NCBI RefSeq assembly: GCF_002968015.1
Contig: NZ_PUIP01000008.1
Span: 62,001-126,000, forward strand
From: Massilia phosphatilytica
Lineage (GTDB): Bacteria > Pseudomonadota > Gammaproteobacteria > Burkholderiales > Burkholderiaceae_D
Reading direction: 5' to 3'
Length of the DNA: 64,000 nucleotides
This document shows positions 10,096 to 18,681 of this stretch, piece by piece. Within the stretch, counting starts at the first letter, position 1. Every line of letters begins with the position of its first letter. Below the pieces are notes generated by a model. The model did not search any database. It was not told the DNA's origin and saw nothing but the letters and a program-made list of their open reading frames with translations. The position numbers and the translations under genes were made by a program.

Positions 10096-10209
10096 TCTTT
10101 GATTCATGGAGAGTTTTTCTGAGGAAACGTCAGACTGGAACGTCGCGCCGTCCAATAATCCGGACCGTCCGGAGGGGCGCCGTATGAAAAGTTGGACGCC
10201 TGGCGGCAC

Positions 10210-11589
10210 TCAGCGGTCGGCGCTGGCCGACGGCGCTTCGTTGAACTGTTTGCGGTAGGCGCGAATCAGCGACGAGCGGCTCTTCAGGCCCGACCGGTTG
10301 GCCGTCTCGAGGATGCCGTCGGTGCTGCCGTCCCCGGCCAGCAGCTCGGCGCGCACCGCGTCCAGCCGCATGCGCCGCAGCACGGCGGTCGGCGACATGC
10401 CGAGGTGCTCGCGGAATGCCTGCTGCAGCGCCCGCTTGGTGACGCCGATATGGGCCGCGATCTCGCCGGTACTGAGGTCGTGGTTGCGGTAGTGATCGGC
10501 GATGTAGCGGTAGGCGCGGCGGTACCTGGCGGGGAGGCGCGCACTGATGTCGTCGCTGGGCGGCGCCATGCCGTCCAGCGGCGCGAGGACCTGGATCTCG
10601 CTGCGCAGGCATTGCAGTGCCTCGGCCGTGTAGGCGGCATACAACCTGAGCGCGGCGGCGCTGTCGCCTTTCAGCATCGCGATCCTGGCCTGGCAATAGC
10701 GCAGGTCCATGCTCCAGCGCCGGTCGCGCGGGTCGGCGCAACGGCCGCGGCGCAGGCTCTGCTCGGCCAGGTCGACGTGCCCACCGGCCAGCGCGGCCAA
10801 CGCGATCTCGACATGCATGTCCGCATCGCCGCTGCTGTGACGCACCAGCATCGTCATCACGTCGCGCTCGCCGTTAGCCAGGCACAGCAACAGAGCCAGG
10901 CAGGCAAGGCGCCGGGCCGCCAGCTCCGGGGCCGGGCGGTGGGCGTCGCACGCGGCCATCGCGCCGGTAAGGCGGTCCCATTGGGCACGGTGGTCGCCGT
11001 GCACAGTGGCCGATTGCCAGAACACATGGTCGCGCAAGGCGGCGGCGCTGCGCACGCCCAGCCGCACCGCGCAGTCGAGTGCCAGCAGGTCGGCCAGCAG
11101 CAGCCAGCGGACGTCCTCCAGCGCCGCGCCCAGCACGCGCGCCTGGCGCAACGCGTCGTCGCACGCGGCCTGCTGGCCCAACTGGTGGTACACGAGCGCC
11201 GCGCCCAGCACCGCTTCGATCTTCGCCGGCACGGTCGCGGCGCCGTCCTTGACGATGCGGGCGAAACAACCCAGCGCGGCGCTGTAGCGGTGCAGGTTCA
11301 GCGCCTGCCAGCCGGCGTTGCGGCACGACAGCAGACGCAGGGCATCATTCGACCCCTGCAGTTTTTGCGCGCGCCGGAAATAATCTTCGGCATCTTCTTC
11401 GTGCCCCAGCAACAGGGCCGCATCGCCCAATGCCTGCAACGCGTGCGCGTCGGCGCCGCCCAGGCGCTGGACGTGGCGGCAGGCGGCCTGGAAGTCGCCC
11501 TCCTCCATGGCGCGGGCATAGGATGGCATGGCCCGGTCATGGGTTTGTGCGGATAACAGCGCGAGATAAAAGTGAAACAAGGGCAACAC
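10210..11589 (-). CDS. AraC-type regulator with TPR-like N-terminus (HrpB/HrpX-like)
   Basis: About 459 residues. The N-terminal two thirds is a helical, alanine- and leucine-rich region with TPR-like pairs (ALQALGDAALLLGHEEDAEDYF; ALVYHQLGQQAACDDAL). The last 100 residues form an AraC double helix-turn-helix (LSTGEIAAHIGVTKRALQQA, then LKSRSSLIRAYRKQFNEAP). Length and layout match the type III secretion activators HrpB of Ralstonia and HrpX of Xanthomonas, whose N-termini also run into a MPxYxxAxxxGDxxAA-like stretch (here MPSYARAMEEGDFQAA). Starts are uncertain: TTG 11676, GTG 11589 or ATG 11529, none with a clear ribosome site; GTG 11589 best fits the family beginning. A function in type III secretion control is tentative, as no secretion apparatus genes are seen apart from the SctK-like gene at 15040. 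Confidence 0.75.
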   Translation of the reverse strand: MLPLFHFYLALLSAQTHDRAMPSYARAMEEGDFQAACRHVQRLGGADAHALQALGDAALLLGHEEDAEDYFRRAQKLQGSNDALRLLSCRNAGWQALNLHRYSAALGCFARIVKDGAATVPAKIEAVLGAALVYHQLGQQAACDDALRQARVLGAALEDVRWLLLADLLALDCAVRLGVRSAAALRDHVFWQSATVHGDHRAQWDRLTGAMAACDAHRPAPELAARRLACLALLLCLANGERDVMTMLVRHSSGDADMHVEIALAALAGGHVDLAEQSLRRGRCADPRDRRWSMDLRYCQARIAMLKGDSAAALRLYAAYTAEALQCLRSEIQVLAPLDGMAPPSDDISARLPARYRRAYRYIADHYRNHDLSTGEIAAHIGVTKRALQQAFREHLGMSPTAVLRRMRLDAVRAELLAGDGSTDGILETANRSGLKSRSSLIRAYRKQFNEAPSASADR

Positions 11590-11749
11590 CTCGTTGGAAC
11601 GACATGCGGTGCAGGAATGGTCGCAGAACGAGGTGGCGCCGACGACCCCGCAAATGTCGGGATGACAAGCCGACAATTGTCCGACCGAAACATCCAGGTC
11701 GTGGTGCGATAAAATGTTTCCAAAATTTAAGCATCAAATCGGAGAACAC

Positions 11750-12433
11750 ATGAGCGATGCGGCACAATTGACGATCCTGGTGCTCGAAGACCAGGGTCTG
11801 GTGCGCGCCGGCATGCGGGAACTGATCCGCATCGCCCAGCCGGATGCACACATCGAAGAAGCGGCCACGTATGGGGACGCGATCACGCTGTTGAGCACGA
11901 ACCGGTTCGACCTCGCCTTCCTGGATTTCACGCTGAAATCCGAGAAGACCGGGCTCGACGTCGTCAAATACCTGCGCGAGCACAACCTCGACACCCGCGC
12001 CATCATGCTGTCCGCCCACGCCGACCGCGAGCTCGTCCTCGAATGCATCCAGGCCGGGGCCTGCGGCTACATTCCCAAGGACATGGACCACGACGGCATT
12101 TTCCGGCACGCGCTGGACACCGTCTTCCAGGGCGGGATCTTCGTGCCGGTGACGGCCATGGCGCGCACGGGCGTGCACGCGCCGCCTGTCCCGCCGCTGC
12201 CCCGCATTCCCGCGACGGCCCTGGGCGTCACGGGGCGCTGCCTCGAAGTGCTGTACTACCTGTGCCAGGGCTTGCCGAACAAGACGATCGCCAGCAAGAT
12301 GCAGGTTGAAGAAGGCACCATTCGCAAGGACTACGTGCCGAAGCTGTTCCGCATTTTCCAGGTAACGCGCCGCACCGAATTGCTGGTCGAGGTGTCGCGC
12401 CGCGGCATCATCGTGCCGCCGCTGCCGCGCTGA
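11750..12433 (+). CDS. LuxR/NarL-type response regulator
   Basis: A 227-residue response regulator. The receiver (about 8-125) has an acidic pair in LVLEDQG, the phospho-acceptor in LAFLDFTLKSEKTG and the lysine in GYIPKDM. A proline-rich linker (about 145-160, PPVPPLPRIP) leads to a LuxR-type helix-turn-helix (about 165-220, GLPNKTIASKMQVEEGTIRKDY). GGAG lies 6 bp before the ATG at 11750; an earlier in-frame ATG at 11714 is less suitable. The 3' end overlaps the 3' end of the convergent hybrid kinase gene by 26 bp, and the two are likely partners. The helix-turn-helix has DYVPKLFRIF where many relatives have HVxxIxxKL, a modest departure. Confidence 0.85.
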   Translation: MSDAAQLTILVLEDQGLVRAGMRELIRIAQPDAHIEEAATYGDAITLLSTNRFDLAFLDFTLKSEKTGLDVVKYLREHNLDTRAIMLSAHADRELVLECIQAGACGYIPKDMDHDGIFRHALDTVFQGGIFVPVTAMARTGVHAPPVPPLPRIPATALGVTGRCLEVLYYLCQGLPNKTIASKMQVEEGTIRKDYVPKLFRIFQVTRRTELLVEVSRRGIIVPPLPR

Positions 12434-15026
12434 GGGGCGGCGCCTCGCCAGACGCCGCGCGGATCGTCGCCAGCAGCGTCGCCGCCACCACCGGCTTGCG
12501 CAGCACCGTCGCCTGTTCCAGCCCATCCGCCAGTGTCATCGCCGCGCTTTCGCCCGTCAGCACGATGACGGGCAGTGCGGTGTCGAATTCGCGCGTCACC
12601 AGCCGCACCACGTCGCGCGCCGTGCGTCCGTCCGGCAACGCATAATCGGTCAGCACGAGGTCGGGCATGCGCTCGAGGCCCGGCAACAACGCTTCCAGCT
12701 CGGCCAGCGAACCCACCGATTCGTAGCACACCCCGTATTCGCGCAACAGCAGCTCGGTCGACTGCCGCACGAGGCCGTCGTCCTCGACGTACAGCACGTA
12801 CAGGCCGGCGACGTCGGCGGCCGCCATGGCCGGGGCCGGCGCGGCCAGCGGCGCCGGCACGTCGCCGGCAGCGGCGCGCGGCACGCTGACCGAAAAGCGG
12901 CTGCCGGCACCGGCCTGCGAGCGCAGCTTCAGGCTGTGGCGCTCGAGCAGGGCCAGCGACGAGGCGACGATGGACAGGCCGAGGCCGATGCCGCGGTTCC
13001 GGTCCCGGCCCTGGTTGTCGACCTGGAAGAACGGCTTGAAGACGTCCTTTTGCAGCGCGGGGGGAATCCCGACGCCGTTGTCGACGATGTCGACCCGGCA
13101 GTGGTGGCGCAGGCGCACGACGCCCGCCACCACGACCGCCCCGCCGCGGCGCCCAGGGTCGCTGTACTTGATGGCGTTCGACAGCAGGTTGGCCAGCACT
13201 CGCGCCAGCATCTGGCGGTCGCTGCGCACGGCCAGCGCGCGGCCGGCGGGCAGGCGCAGCCGGATGGCCACGGCGCGCGGTTCGCTGAGCGGGCGCAGCG
13301 CGAGCACCGTCTCGGCGACCAGTTCGCCAAGGTCGAAGGTGCCGTAGTCGGCGACGATGGCGCCGGATTCCAGCCGCGACAAATCCAGGACCGCGTCGAA
13401 CGACGAGCGCATGGCGTTGGTGGCCTGGTGCATCGTGCCGATCAGCTCGCGGCCTTTGTCGACGTCGCCGCGGTCGAGCGCGTGACGGGCCGCGCCCAGC
13501 AGGTTGCCGATGGCCTGCATCGGCTGGCGCAGGTCGTGTGCTGCCTCGGCCACGAACTGCGATTTCTTGTGGTTTTCGTGCAGCGCCAGGCGGCGCGACC
13601 GTTCCTTGTCGCGGAACTTGAAGACACCGATCATGCCGACCAGCAGCGCCACCGCCACGCCGAGCGCCAGTTCGAGGTCGCTGTTCCTCAACTCGGCCTG
13701 CTGCAGCCGCGTTGTTTCGCGCAGCGCGGCGATCTCCTTCTGGCGCGCGGCGTATTCGAATTCCGAACGGACCTTCAGCGTGGCGCGGTCGAGCGCGCGC
13801 CCGGCCGCGTCGTCCTTGAGCGTGCCGAGCTCGCGCAACGCCGCATCGGCTTCGTGGAACAGGCCGGCCCGCTCGTAGGCCGTCGCCAGGCTGTCGAGCA
13901 GGTCGATGACCGACTGGTCCTCCTTGCCGGCGCGGTACAGCGCCAGCGCCGCGCGGACTTCGCCGTCGCCCTGCCGCACGGCGCCCACGCCGATGTGGCA
14001 CAGGCCAATGTCGGCGCGCAGCTCGGCGCTGTCGCGGGCCTCGGCACCGCCCGGCACCAGTGCCAGGGCACCCTCGGCCAGGCGCAGGCAGTCGGCGTAG
14101 TGGCCGTCCGTCCACGCCGCGTGGCTGCGCGTGCCTTGCGCCTGCGCCTCCAGCCACTTGTCGCCCACCTGCCGCGCCAGCGCCAGCGCCTGCTGGCACG
14201 CGCCGTCGGCCCGCGCCGGCTGTTGCAGCCGCCCGTACAGTTCGCAACGGCTCAGTGCCAGCCGGCCCTGCATGGCGTGCGCGTCCTGGGCATCGGCCAC
14301 CGCCTGCGCCTGCAGGTTGTAGTCGAGCGCCTCGCGATAATCGCCCATCTGCGTGTACAGCACGGCGATGTTGTTCATGGCGATCGCGCGGTGGAACTCG
14401 TCGGTCTTGCCATGGCCGTCCAGCAGGCCGAGCGCGGCGATCTGGTGCTGGAGCGCGCTTTTCATGTCGCCCTGCTCCTGGTAACACATGGCGGCGGTGT
14501 CATGCATGGCGGCGCCGGTCCGGTGCACCGCACCGTCGTCGCGCGCCAACGTGGCCTCGACGAGTCGCACGCACTCGGCGTGCCGGCTGTCGAACAACGA
14601 CAGGACCCGGGCCCGGTAATTCTGCGCCCACAGCGCGCTCTGCAGGTCGTGTTCGCGCTCGCCCAGTGCGGCCAGCTCGTCGATGTACCGGCGCGCCCGC
14701 TGGTCGTGCGCGTCGACATAGAAATTGACCAGGGTGTTGAGTGTCTTGCTGCGGTCGTTCACCGGCGCCGACGCCGGTATGTGATCGTGCAGCGCCTGCA
14801 ACTGCGCCATCGCCGCCGGCCGGTCGGACTGGGCCAGGTCGTGGAGCCGCAACAGCTCGGCGTACACCGGCGTGACCGGCGGATCGGCCGCCCACGCGGT
14901 GCCCGCGCCCATCGGCGCCAGGCTGGCGAGCCAGAGACAGAGCAGCGGGCGCGGGACGAACATGGACGCTTTCGGCAAGGATTTCCTGCCGAGTTTGCCG
15001 AATATCATTTCGTTTGTCCAAGACAT
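12408..15026 (-). CDS. TPR-containing hybrid sensor histidine kinase/response regulator
   Basis: About 872 residues. A signal or membrane anchor (around MFVPRPLLCLWLASL) is followed by a periplasmic region of TPR-like repeats (about 45-430, for example AIAMNNIAVLYTQMGDYREALDYN). Then a membrane segment (LELALGVAVALLVGMIGVF), a histidine kinase core with the phospho-histidine in EAAHDLRQPMQAIG, an N box (NLLSNAIKYSDP), DNGVG and GIGLGLSIV, and a C-terminal receiver with its aspartate in LVLTDYALPDG and lysine in VLRKPV. Start choices are TTG 15047, ATG 15026, 15008 and 14963; none has a strong ribosome site. It begins 13 bp after the SctK-like gene and converges with the LuxR-type regulator, so phosphorelay between the two products is likely. 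The signal sensed is unknown. Confidence 0.87.
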   Translation of the reverse strand: MSWTNEMIFGKLGRKSLPKASMFVPRPLLCLWLASLAPMGAGTAWAADPPVTPVYAELLRLHDLAQSDRPAAMAQLQALHDHIPASAPVNDRSKTLNTLVNFYVDAHDQRARRYIDELAALGEREHDLQSALWAQNYRARVLSLFDSRHAECVRLVEATLARDDGAVHRTGAAMHDTAAMCYQEQGDMKSALQHQIAALGLLDGHGKTDEFHRAIAMNNIAVLYTQMGDYREALDYNLQAQAVADAQDAHAMQGRLALSRCELYGRLQQPARADGACQQALALARQVGDKWLEAQAQGTRSHAAWTDGHYADCLRLAEGALALVPGGAEARDSAELRADIGLCHIGVGAVRQGDGEVRAALALYRAGKEDQSVIDLLDSLATAYERAGLFHEADAALRELGTLKDDAAGRALDRATLKVRSEFEYAARQKEIAALRETTRLQQAELRNSDLELALGVAVALLVGMIGVFKFRDKERSRRLALHENHKKSQFVAEAAHDLRQPMQAIGNLLGAARHALDRGDVDKGRELIGTMHQATNAMRSSFDAVLDLSRLESGAIVADYGTFDLGELVAETVLALRPLSEPRAVAIRLRLPAGRALAVRSDRQMLARVLANLLSNAIKYSDPGRRGGAVVVAGVVRLRHHCRVDIVDNGVGIPPALQKDVFKPFFQVDNQGRDRNRGIGLGLSIVASSLALLERHSLKLRSQAGAGSRFSVSVPRAAAGDVPAPLAAPAPAMAAADVAGLYVLYVEDDGLVRQSTELLLREYGVCYESVGSLAELEALLPGLERMPDLVLTDYALPDGRTARDVVRLVTREFDTALPVIVLTGESAAMTLADGLEQATVLRKPVVAATLLATIRAASGEAPPLSAAAAAR

Positions 15027-15039
15027 TTGTTGCGGCGTC

Positions 15040-15702
15040 TCAGCCAAACAGCCATGCCAGTTCCGGGAACAGCGTGGGAAGCAGCGCCACCAGCGCCGCG
15101 CTGTCGCCGGTCGGTTCGCCTGGCGCGGCTGCGGCGCCGGCCGGCAGCATCACCTGGACCAGGCGTCGCAGCGTGGCGTCGCGCCAGGCGCCGTCGCGCT
15201 CGAACAGCGCATAGCCGTCCACGGCCCAGTCGAGCAGCGTCGCGGCGCCGGACAACGGGGTCGGAGCCGGGGCCGGATCGCCGCCGCGGCCGGGCGCGAC
15301 GCCGGCGCCGACCGCGCGCAGGACCGCCAGTGCCGGCGCGCCGACCAGCGAGCGCAAGCGGGTCAGCAACACGCCATCGACGCAGCGCGCCAGCGCGGCC
15401 CGGTGCGCGTACAACGCGCGCGCCGTCAGCACGACCAGCAGCGCCGGCTTGTCCAGCGTCGCCAGCCGGTGCGCCGGCGGCGTGAAGACAGCTGGCGCTA
15501 CCGGCCCCAGGCGCAGCCGGACACGCAGCTGGGCGCTGCGCCATTGCGGCGCCAGCTCCGGCGCGCACGTGAAGCCGTCCTCGCGCGCGAGCCTGTCCAG
15601 CCAACTGGGGTCGATATCGTCGCCCAGCCGTCGCAAGCGCGACTGGTAAGCCTGCAACAGCATCGACAGCTGGAGCACCGGCAGCAGAGGCGCGCCGTTC
15701 AT
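15040..15702 (-). CDS. Small protein resembling type III secretion SctK/HrpB4
   Basis: 220 residues from the ATG at 15702, which has GAGGG about 9 bp upstream; an ATG at 15747 is also possible. It has no signal peptide or membrane segment. Features recalling HrpB4/SctK, the cytosolic sorting-platform accessory protein, are the opening LQAYQSRLRRLGDDIDPSWL, a central arginine- and leucine-rich helical stretch (HRLATLDKPALLVVL) and a C-terminal WRDATLRRLVQVMLP. The resemblance is from memory of the family and is weak at sequence level. An alanine/proline-rich insert occurs at about 150-165. The gene is followed by the hybrid kinase, probably in one operon, and is preceded by a promoter element of the HrpB-regulated type. 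If it is not SctK it is an unknown cytoplasmic protein. Confidence 0.5.
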   Translation of the reverse strand: MNGAPLLPVLQLSMLLQAYQSRLRRLGDDIDPSWLDRLAREDGFTCAPELAPQWRSAQLRVRLRLGPVAPAVFTPPAHRLATLDKPALLVVLTARALYAHRAALARCVDGVLLTRLRSLVGAPALAVLRAVGAGVAPGRGGDPAPAPTPLSGAATLLDWAVDGYALFERDGAWRDATLRRLVQVMLPAGAAAAPGEPTGDSAALVALLPTLFPELAWLFG

Positions 15703-15770
15703 CGGGCCGGGCCCTCGCGCCTGGTCCCGGTCGTCGTCCTGTCGCATGTGCTGTCATCGTTCATGGCTCA

Positions 15771-15832
15771 ACATTAGCGGCCGGTCCGCGTGCCGGCGGC
15801 AGCCGAAACGAAGCGATGGCGCGCAAAACGAA
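15771..15832 (-). promoter_or_regulatory. hrpII-box-like promoter upstream of the SctK-like gene
   Basis: On the minus strand TTCG (15829-15832) is followed after exactly 16 bp by TTCG (15809-15812), and after a further 32 bp by TAATGT (15771-15776). This fits the hrpII box described for HrpB targets, TTCG-N16-TTCG with a TANNNT -10 element 30-32 bp downstream. As a PIP box it reads TTCGT-N15-TTCGT, with T instead of C in both halves. Such a spaced pair can occur by chance in GC-rich DNA; its place in front of an SctK-like gene near an HrpB-like regulator gives it weight. Confidence 0.5.
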
Positions 15833-15859
15833 GATTCCTGTCCGCATCGGGCCCGGCGT

Positions 15860-15865
15860 TACAAT
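15860..15865 (+). promoter_or_regulatory. Candidate -10 element for the LysR gene
   Basis: TACAAT lies 31 bp before the LysR ATG, in the divergent region shared with the SctK-like gene. No convincing -35 hexamer is seen at the normal distance. Confidence 0.35.
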
Positions 15866-15896
15866 GCCGCGATGATTCAACAGCGCAGGACTCAAT

Positions 15897-16823
15897 ATGG
15901 AAACAAAGTGGCTGGAAGACTTCATTTCACTGGTGGAGACCAAGAACTTCAGCCGCTCGGCCCAGCTGCGGCACGTGACGCAGCCGGCCTTCTCGCGCCG
16001 CATCCGGTCATTGGAAAACTGGCTCGGCACGGACCTGATCGACCGGACCACGTTCCCGACCCGCGTCACGCCGGCCGGCATGGTGTTCTACGAACAGGCG
16101 CTGGAGATGCTCGGGCAGATCAACGGCGTGCGCGAGATGCTGCGCAATAACCGCGTCACGGCGACGAAGACGATCGACCTCGCCGTCCCCCATACCCTGT
16201 CGCTCACGTTCGTGCCGAAATGGCTCGCCGCGCTGGAACGCGACTTCGCATCGATCAACAGCCGCCTCATCGCCCTCAACGTCCACGACGCGGTGCTGCA
16301 GCTCGTCGAAGGCGGTTGCGACCTGCTGCTGTGCTACCACCATCCGCGCCAGCCGGTGCAGCTCGACCCGGGCCGCTACGACATGCTGCTGATGGGGCGC
16401 GAAGCGCTGTGCGCCTATGCCCGCTGCGGCGCGGACGGCGCACCCGAATACCGGCTGCCCGGCCGCAAGGACGGGCCGCTGCCGTTCCTCTCCTACACGA
16501 CGAATGCCTACCTGGGGCGGATGGTGGACCTGATCCTCGCCGACGCGAAGCCCGGCCTGCACTTCGACAAACGCTACGAGACCGACATGGCGGAAGGCCT
16601 CAAGATGATGGCGCTGGACGGCCATGGCATCGCCTTCCTGCCCGAATCGGCAGTCACCCGCGAGGTCGCGCAAGGGCAGCTGGCGCGTGCCAGCGAACCC
16701 GGTCGGTGGGAGATCGAGATGGAGATCCGGCTGTATCGCGAGCGTCCGTCGGACGCGCGACCGGGCAAGCAGATCGTCGCGGACCTGTGGGAATACCTCG
16801 TCGCGGAACAGCCATCCGCGTGA
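15897..16823 (+). CDS. LysR-family transcriptional regulator
   Basis: A 308-residue LysR-type regulator. The N-terminal winged helix (about 1-60) reads FISLVETKNFSRSAQLRHVTQPAFSRRIRSLE, the standard family pattern, and is followed by a linker helix and a periplasmic-binding-protein-like effector domain (about 90-300). AGGA lies 6 bp before the ATG. It is followed 100 bp later, on the same strand, by glutamate dehydrogenase. This is unlike the usual divergent LysR-target arrangement, so its target is not obvious; gdhA or the divergent SctK-like operon are both possible. The inducer is unknown. Confidence 0.87.
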   Translation: METKWLEDFISLVETKNFSRSAQLRHVTQPAFSRRIRSLENWLGTDLIDRTTFPTRVTPAGMVFYEQALEMLGQINGVREMLRNNRVTATKTIDLAVPHTLSLTFVPKWLAALERDFASINSRLIALNVHDAVLQLVEGGCDLLLCYHHPRQPVQLDPGRYDMLLMGREALCAYARCGADGAPEYRLPGRKDGPLPFLSYTTNAYLGRMVDLILADAKPGLHFDKRYETDMAEGLKMMALDGHGIAFLPESAVTREVAQGQLARASEPGRWEIEMEIRLYRERPSDARPGKQIVADLWEYLVAEQPSA

Positions 16824-16829
16824 TGCTTT

Positions 16830-16851
16830 TTGCGCATAGCCGCATGCGCAA
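16830..16851. promoter_or_regulatory. Inverted repeat between LysR gene and gdhA
   Basis: TTGCGCAT-N6-ATGCGCAA, 8 bp arms, starts 6 bp after the LysR stop codon and 73 bp before gdhA. Without a following T-run it is a weak terminator candidate. An operator for gdhA is equally possible. Confidence 0.35.
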
Positions 16852-16923
16852 GCAGCATTGGCCAGGCTCCGGCAGCCCATCCTATGATGCGCTCAGCCTT
16901 GAATCACACACCGGAGACCTGCC

Positions 16924-18207
16924 ATGAGCACCGACTACATCCCTTCCTACCTGAACCCGAACGACCTCGGCCCGTGGGGCCAGTACCTGCAGCAGGTCGA
17001 CCGCGTCACCCCGCACCTGGGCAGCCTGTCGCGCTGGGTCGAAACGCTGAAGCGTCCGAAGCGCATCCTGACCGTGGACGTCCCGATCGAACGCGACGAC
17101 GGCACCATCGCGCATTACGAGGGCTACCGCGTCCAGCACAATTTGTCGCGCGGCCCGGGCAAGGGCGGCGTGCGCTTCCACCAGGACGTGACGCTGTCGG
17201 AAGTGATGGCGCTGTCCGCATGGATGTCGGTGAAGAACGCGGCCGTCAACGTGCCGTACGGCGGGGCCAAGGGCGGCATCCGCGTCGATCCCGCCACCCT
17301 GTCGAAGGGCGAGCTGCAACGCCTCACGCGCCGCTACACGAGCGAGATCAGCATGCTGATCGGCCCGACGAAGGACATCCCCGCGCCGGACGTGAACACC
17401 AATGAACAAGTCATGGCGTGGATGATGGATTCGTACGCCATGATCGAAGGGAATTTGTCGACGGGTGTCGTGACGGGCAAGCCGGTCTCGCTGGGCGGCT
17501 CGCTGGGACGCCGCGAAGCGACGGGCCGCGGCGTGTTCGTCGTCGGCCAGGAAGCGGCCGCCCGGCGCGGCGTCGCGATTGCCGGCGCACGCATCGCGAT
17601 CCAGGGCTTCGGCAACGTCGGCGGCACCGCGGCCACGATCTTCGCGCAAGCCGGTGCGAAAGTCGTCGCCGTGCAGGACCATACGGGCACCATCGTGTGC
17701 GACGGCGGCCTCGATGTCGCGCAACTGCACAAGCACGTAGCCGAAGCGGGCGGCGTGCAGGGCTTCCCGGGCGTGGATGCGACGCTGGACCGCGACGCGT
17801 TCTGGGACATCGAATCCGACATCCTGATCCCGGCCGCGCTGGAACGCCAGATCACGGCGGAGGTCGCGGCGCGGCTGCGCACGAAGATCATCCTGGAAGG
17901 CGCGAACGGCCCGACGACGCCGGAAGCGGACGACATCCTCGCGGACAAGGACGTCCTCGTCGTGCCGGACGTGCTGGCCAACGCGGGCGGCGTCACGGTG
18001 TCGTACTTCGAATGGGTCCAGGACTTTTCCAGCTTCTTCTGGACGGAGGACGAGATCAACGCCCGCCTCACCCGCATCATGCAGAGCGCGTTCGGCGCCG
18101 TGTGGGACGTCGCGCAGGAGAAGAAGGTGAGCCTGCGCACCGCGACGTTCATCGTGGCCTGCACCCGCATCCTGCAGGCGCGCGAAGTGCGCGGCCTGTA
18201 TCCTTGA
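16924..18207 (+). CDS. gdhA: Glu/Leu/Phe/Val-family glutamate dehydrogenase
   Basis: A 427-residue dehydrogenase interconverting glutamate with 2-oxoglutarate and ammonia. The dimerisation/substrate domain contains [13 protein letters not shown] and the catalytic lysine region [13 protein letters not shown]. The nucleotide-binding domain has [15 protein letters not shown], a GxGxxG-type turn, and [12 protein letters not shown] further on. The length and the ending [12 protein letters not shown] fit the hexameric, NAD-preferring group; cofactor choice is inferred. GGAG lies 9 bp before the ATG. It is downstream of a LysR gene on the same strand and is followed by a REP-like repeat pair. Confidence 0.94.
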   Translation: MSTDYIPSYLNPNDLGPWGQYLQQVDRVTPHLGSLSRWVETLKRPKRILTVDVPIERDDGTIAHYEGYRVQHNLSRGPGKGGVRFHQDVTLSEVMALSAWMSVKNAAVNVPYGGAKGGIRVDPATLSKGELQRLTRRYTSEISMLIGPTKDIPAPDVNTNEQVMAWMMDSYAMIEGNLSTGVVTGKPVSLGGSLGRREATGRGVFVVGQEAAARRGVAIAGARIAIQGFGNVGGTAATIFAQAGAKVVAVQDHTGTIVCDGGLDVAQLHKHVAEAGGVQGFPGVDATLDRDAFWDIESDILIPAALERQITAEVAARLRTKIILEGANGPTTPEADDILADKDVLVVPDVLANAGGVTVSYFEWVQDFSSFFWTEDEINARLTRIMQSAFGAVWDVAQEKKVSLRTATFIVACTRILQAREVRGLYP

Positions 18208-18210
18208 CCT

Positions 18211-18290
18211 CGTAGGGTGGGCACCCCGTGCCCACGCGGACGTTCGCGCCATGCATGCGTTACGCGTGGGCGAAGGTCGCCCACCCTACG
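18211..18290. repeat. Second REP-like pair of GTAGGGTGGGC units
   Basis: One unit at 18211-18238 begins CGTAGGGTGGGCACC; an inverted unit at 18262-18290 ends GCCCACCCTACG. The two units match those at 4324-4394 but in the reverse order, so here the GTAGGG ends point outward. It starts 4 bp after the gdhA stop codon. The remaining sequence up to 18464 shows no other recognisable element. Confidence 0.7.
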
Positions 18291-18464
18291 AATCGCGTGG
18301 CGCGCCTGCCGGTACGACGCCACGCGACTTCAAAAAAATCAATTTTCACCGCGCATTGCGCTGAGATAAGCATGCGTTACAGCACATTCTCACATCGTTG
18401 AGCGAACGCAGATCTGCCTTGGGACACCATTTCTTGTGCGCCGCAGCACAGGTAAGATGGCTGG

Positions 18465-18677
18465 ATGAAAACGACCGGCTTCCCTCCCCCATCCCCCGGC
18501 GCGGACGACGCGCTGTTCGACCACATCGAGCGCCGCCTGCTGGCGCTCACCACCGCCCCGCTGTACACGCAGACACAGGTGGAACGCCGCTGCGTGGATG
18601 AATTCGCCGACGGCTTCCTCGGCCACATCGGCCTGATTCCCATCCCGCTGGCGCGGCGCTGGCGCAACGCACCATGA
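18465..18677 (+). CDS. Hypothetical small protein
   Basis: A possible 70-residue cytoplasmic protein with no recognised domain. It has a proline-rich start (GFPPPSPGADD), an amphipathic middle (ALFDHIERRLLALTTAP) and a basic end (RRWRNAP). A weak ribosome site (GGTAAGA) precedes the ATG. It ends 4 bp before the stop of the convergent cupin gene. A translated gene is plausible because the reading frame fits neatly between its neighbours, but chance cannot be excluded. Confidence 0.4.
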   Translation: MKTTGFPPPSPGADDALFDHIERRLLALTTAPLYTQTQVERRCVDEFADGFLGHIGLIPIPLARRWRNAP

Positions 18678-18681
18678 CGCG

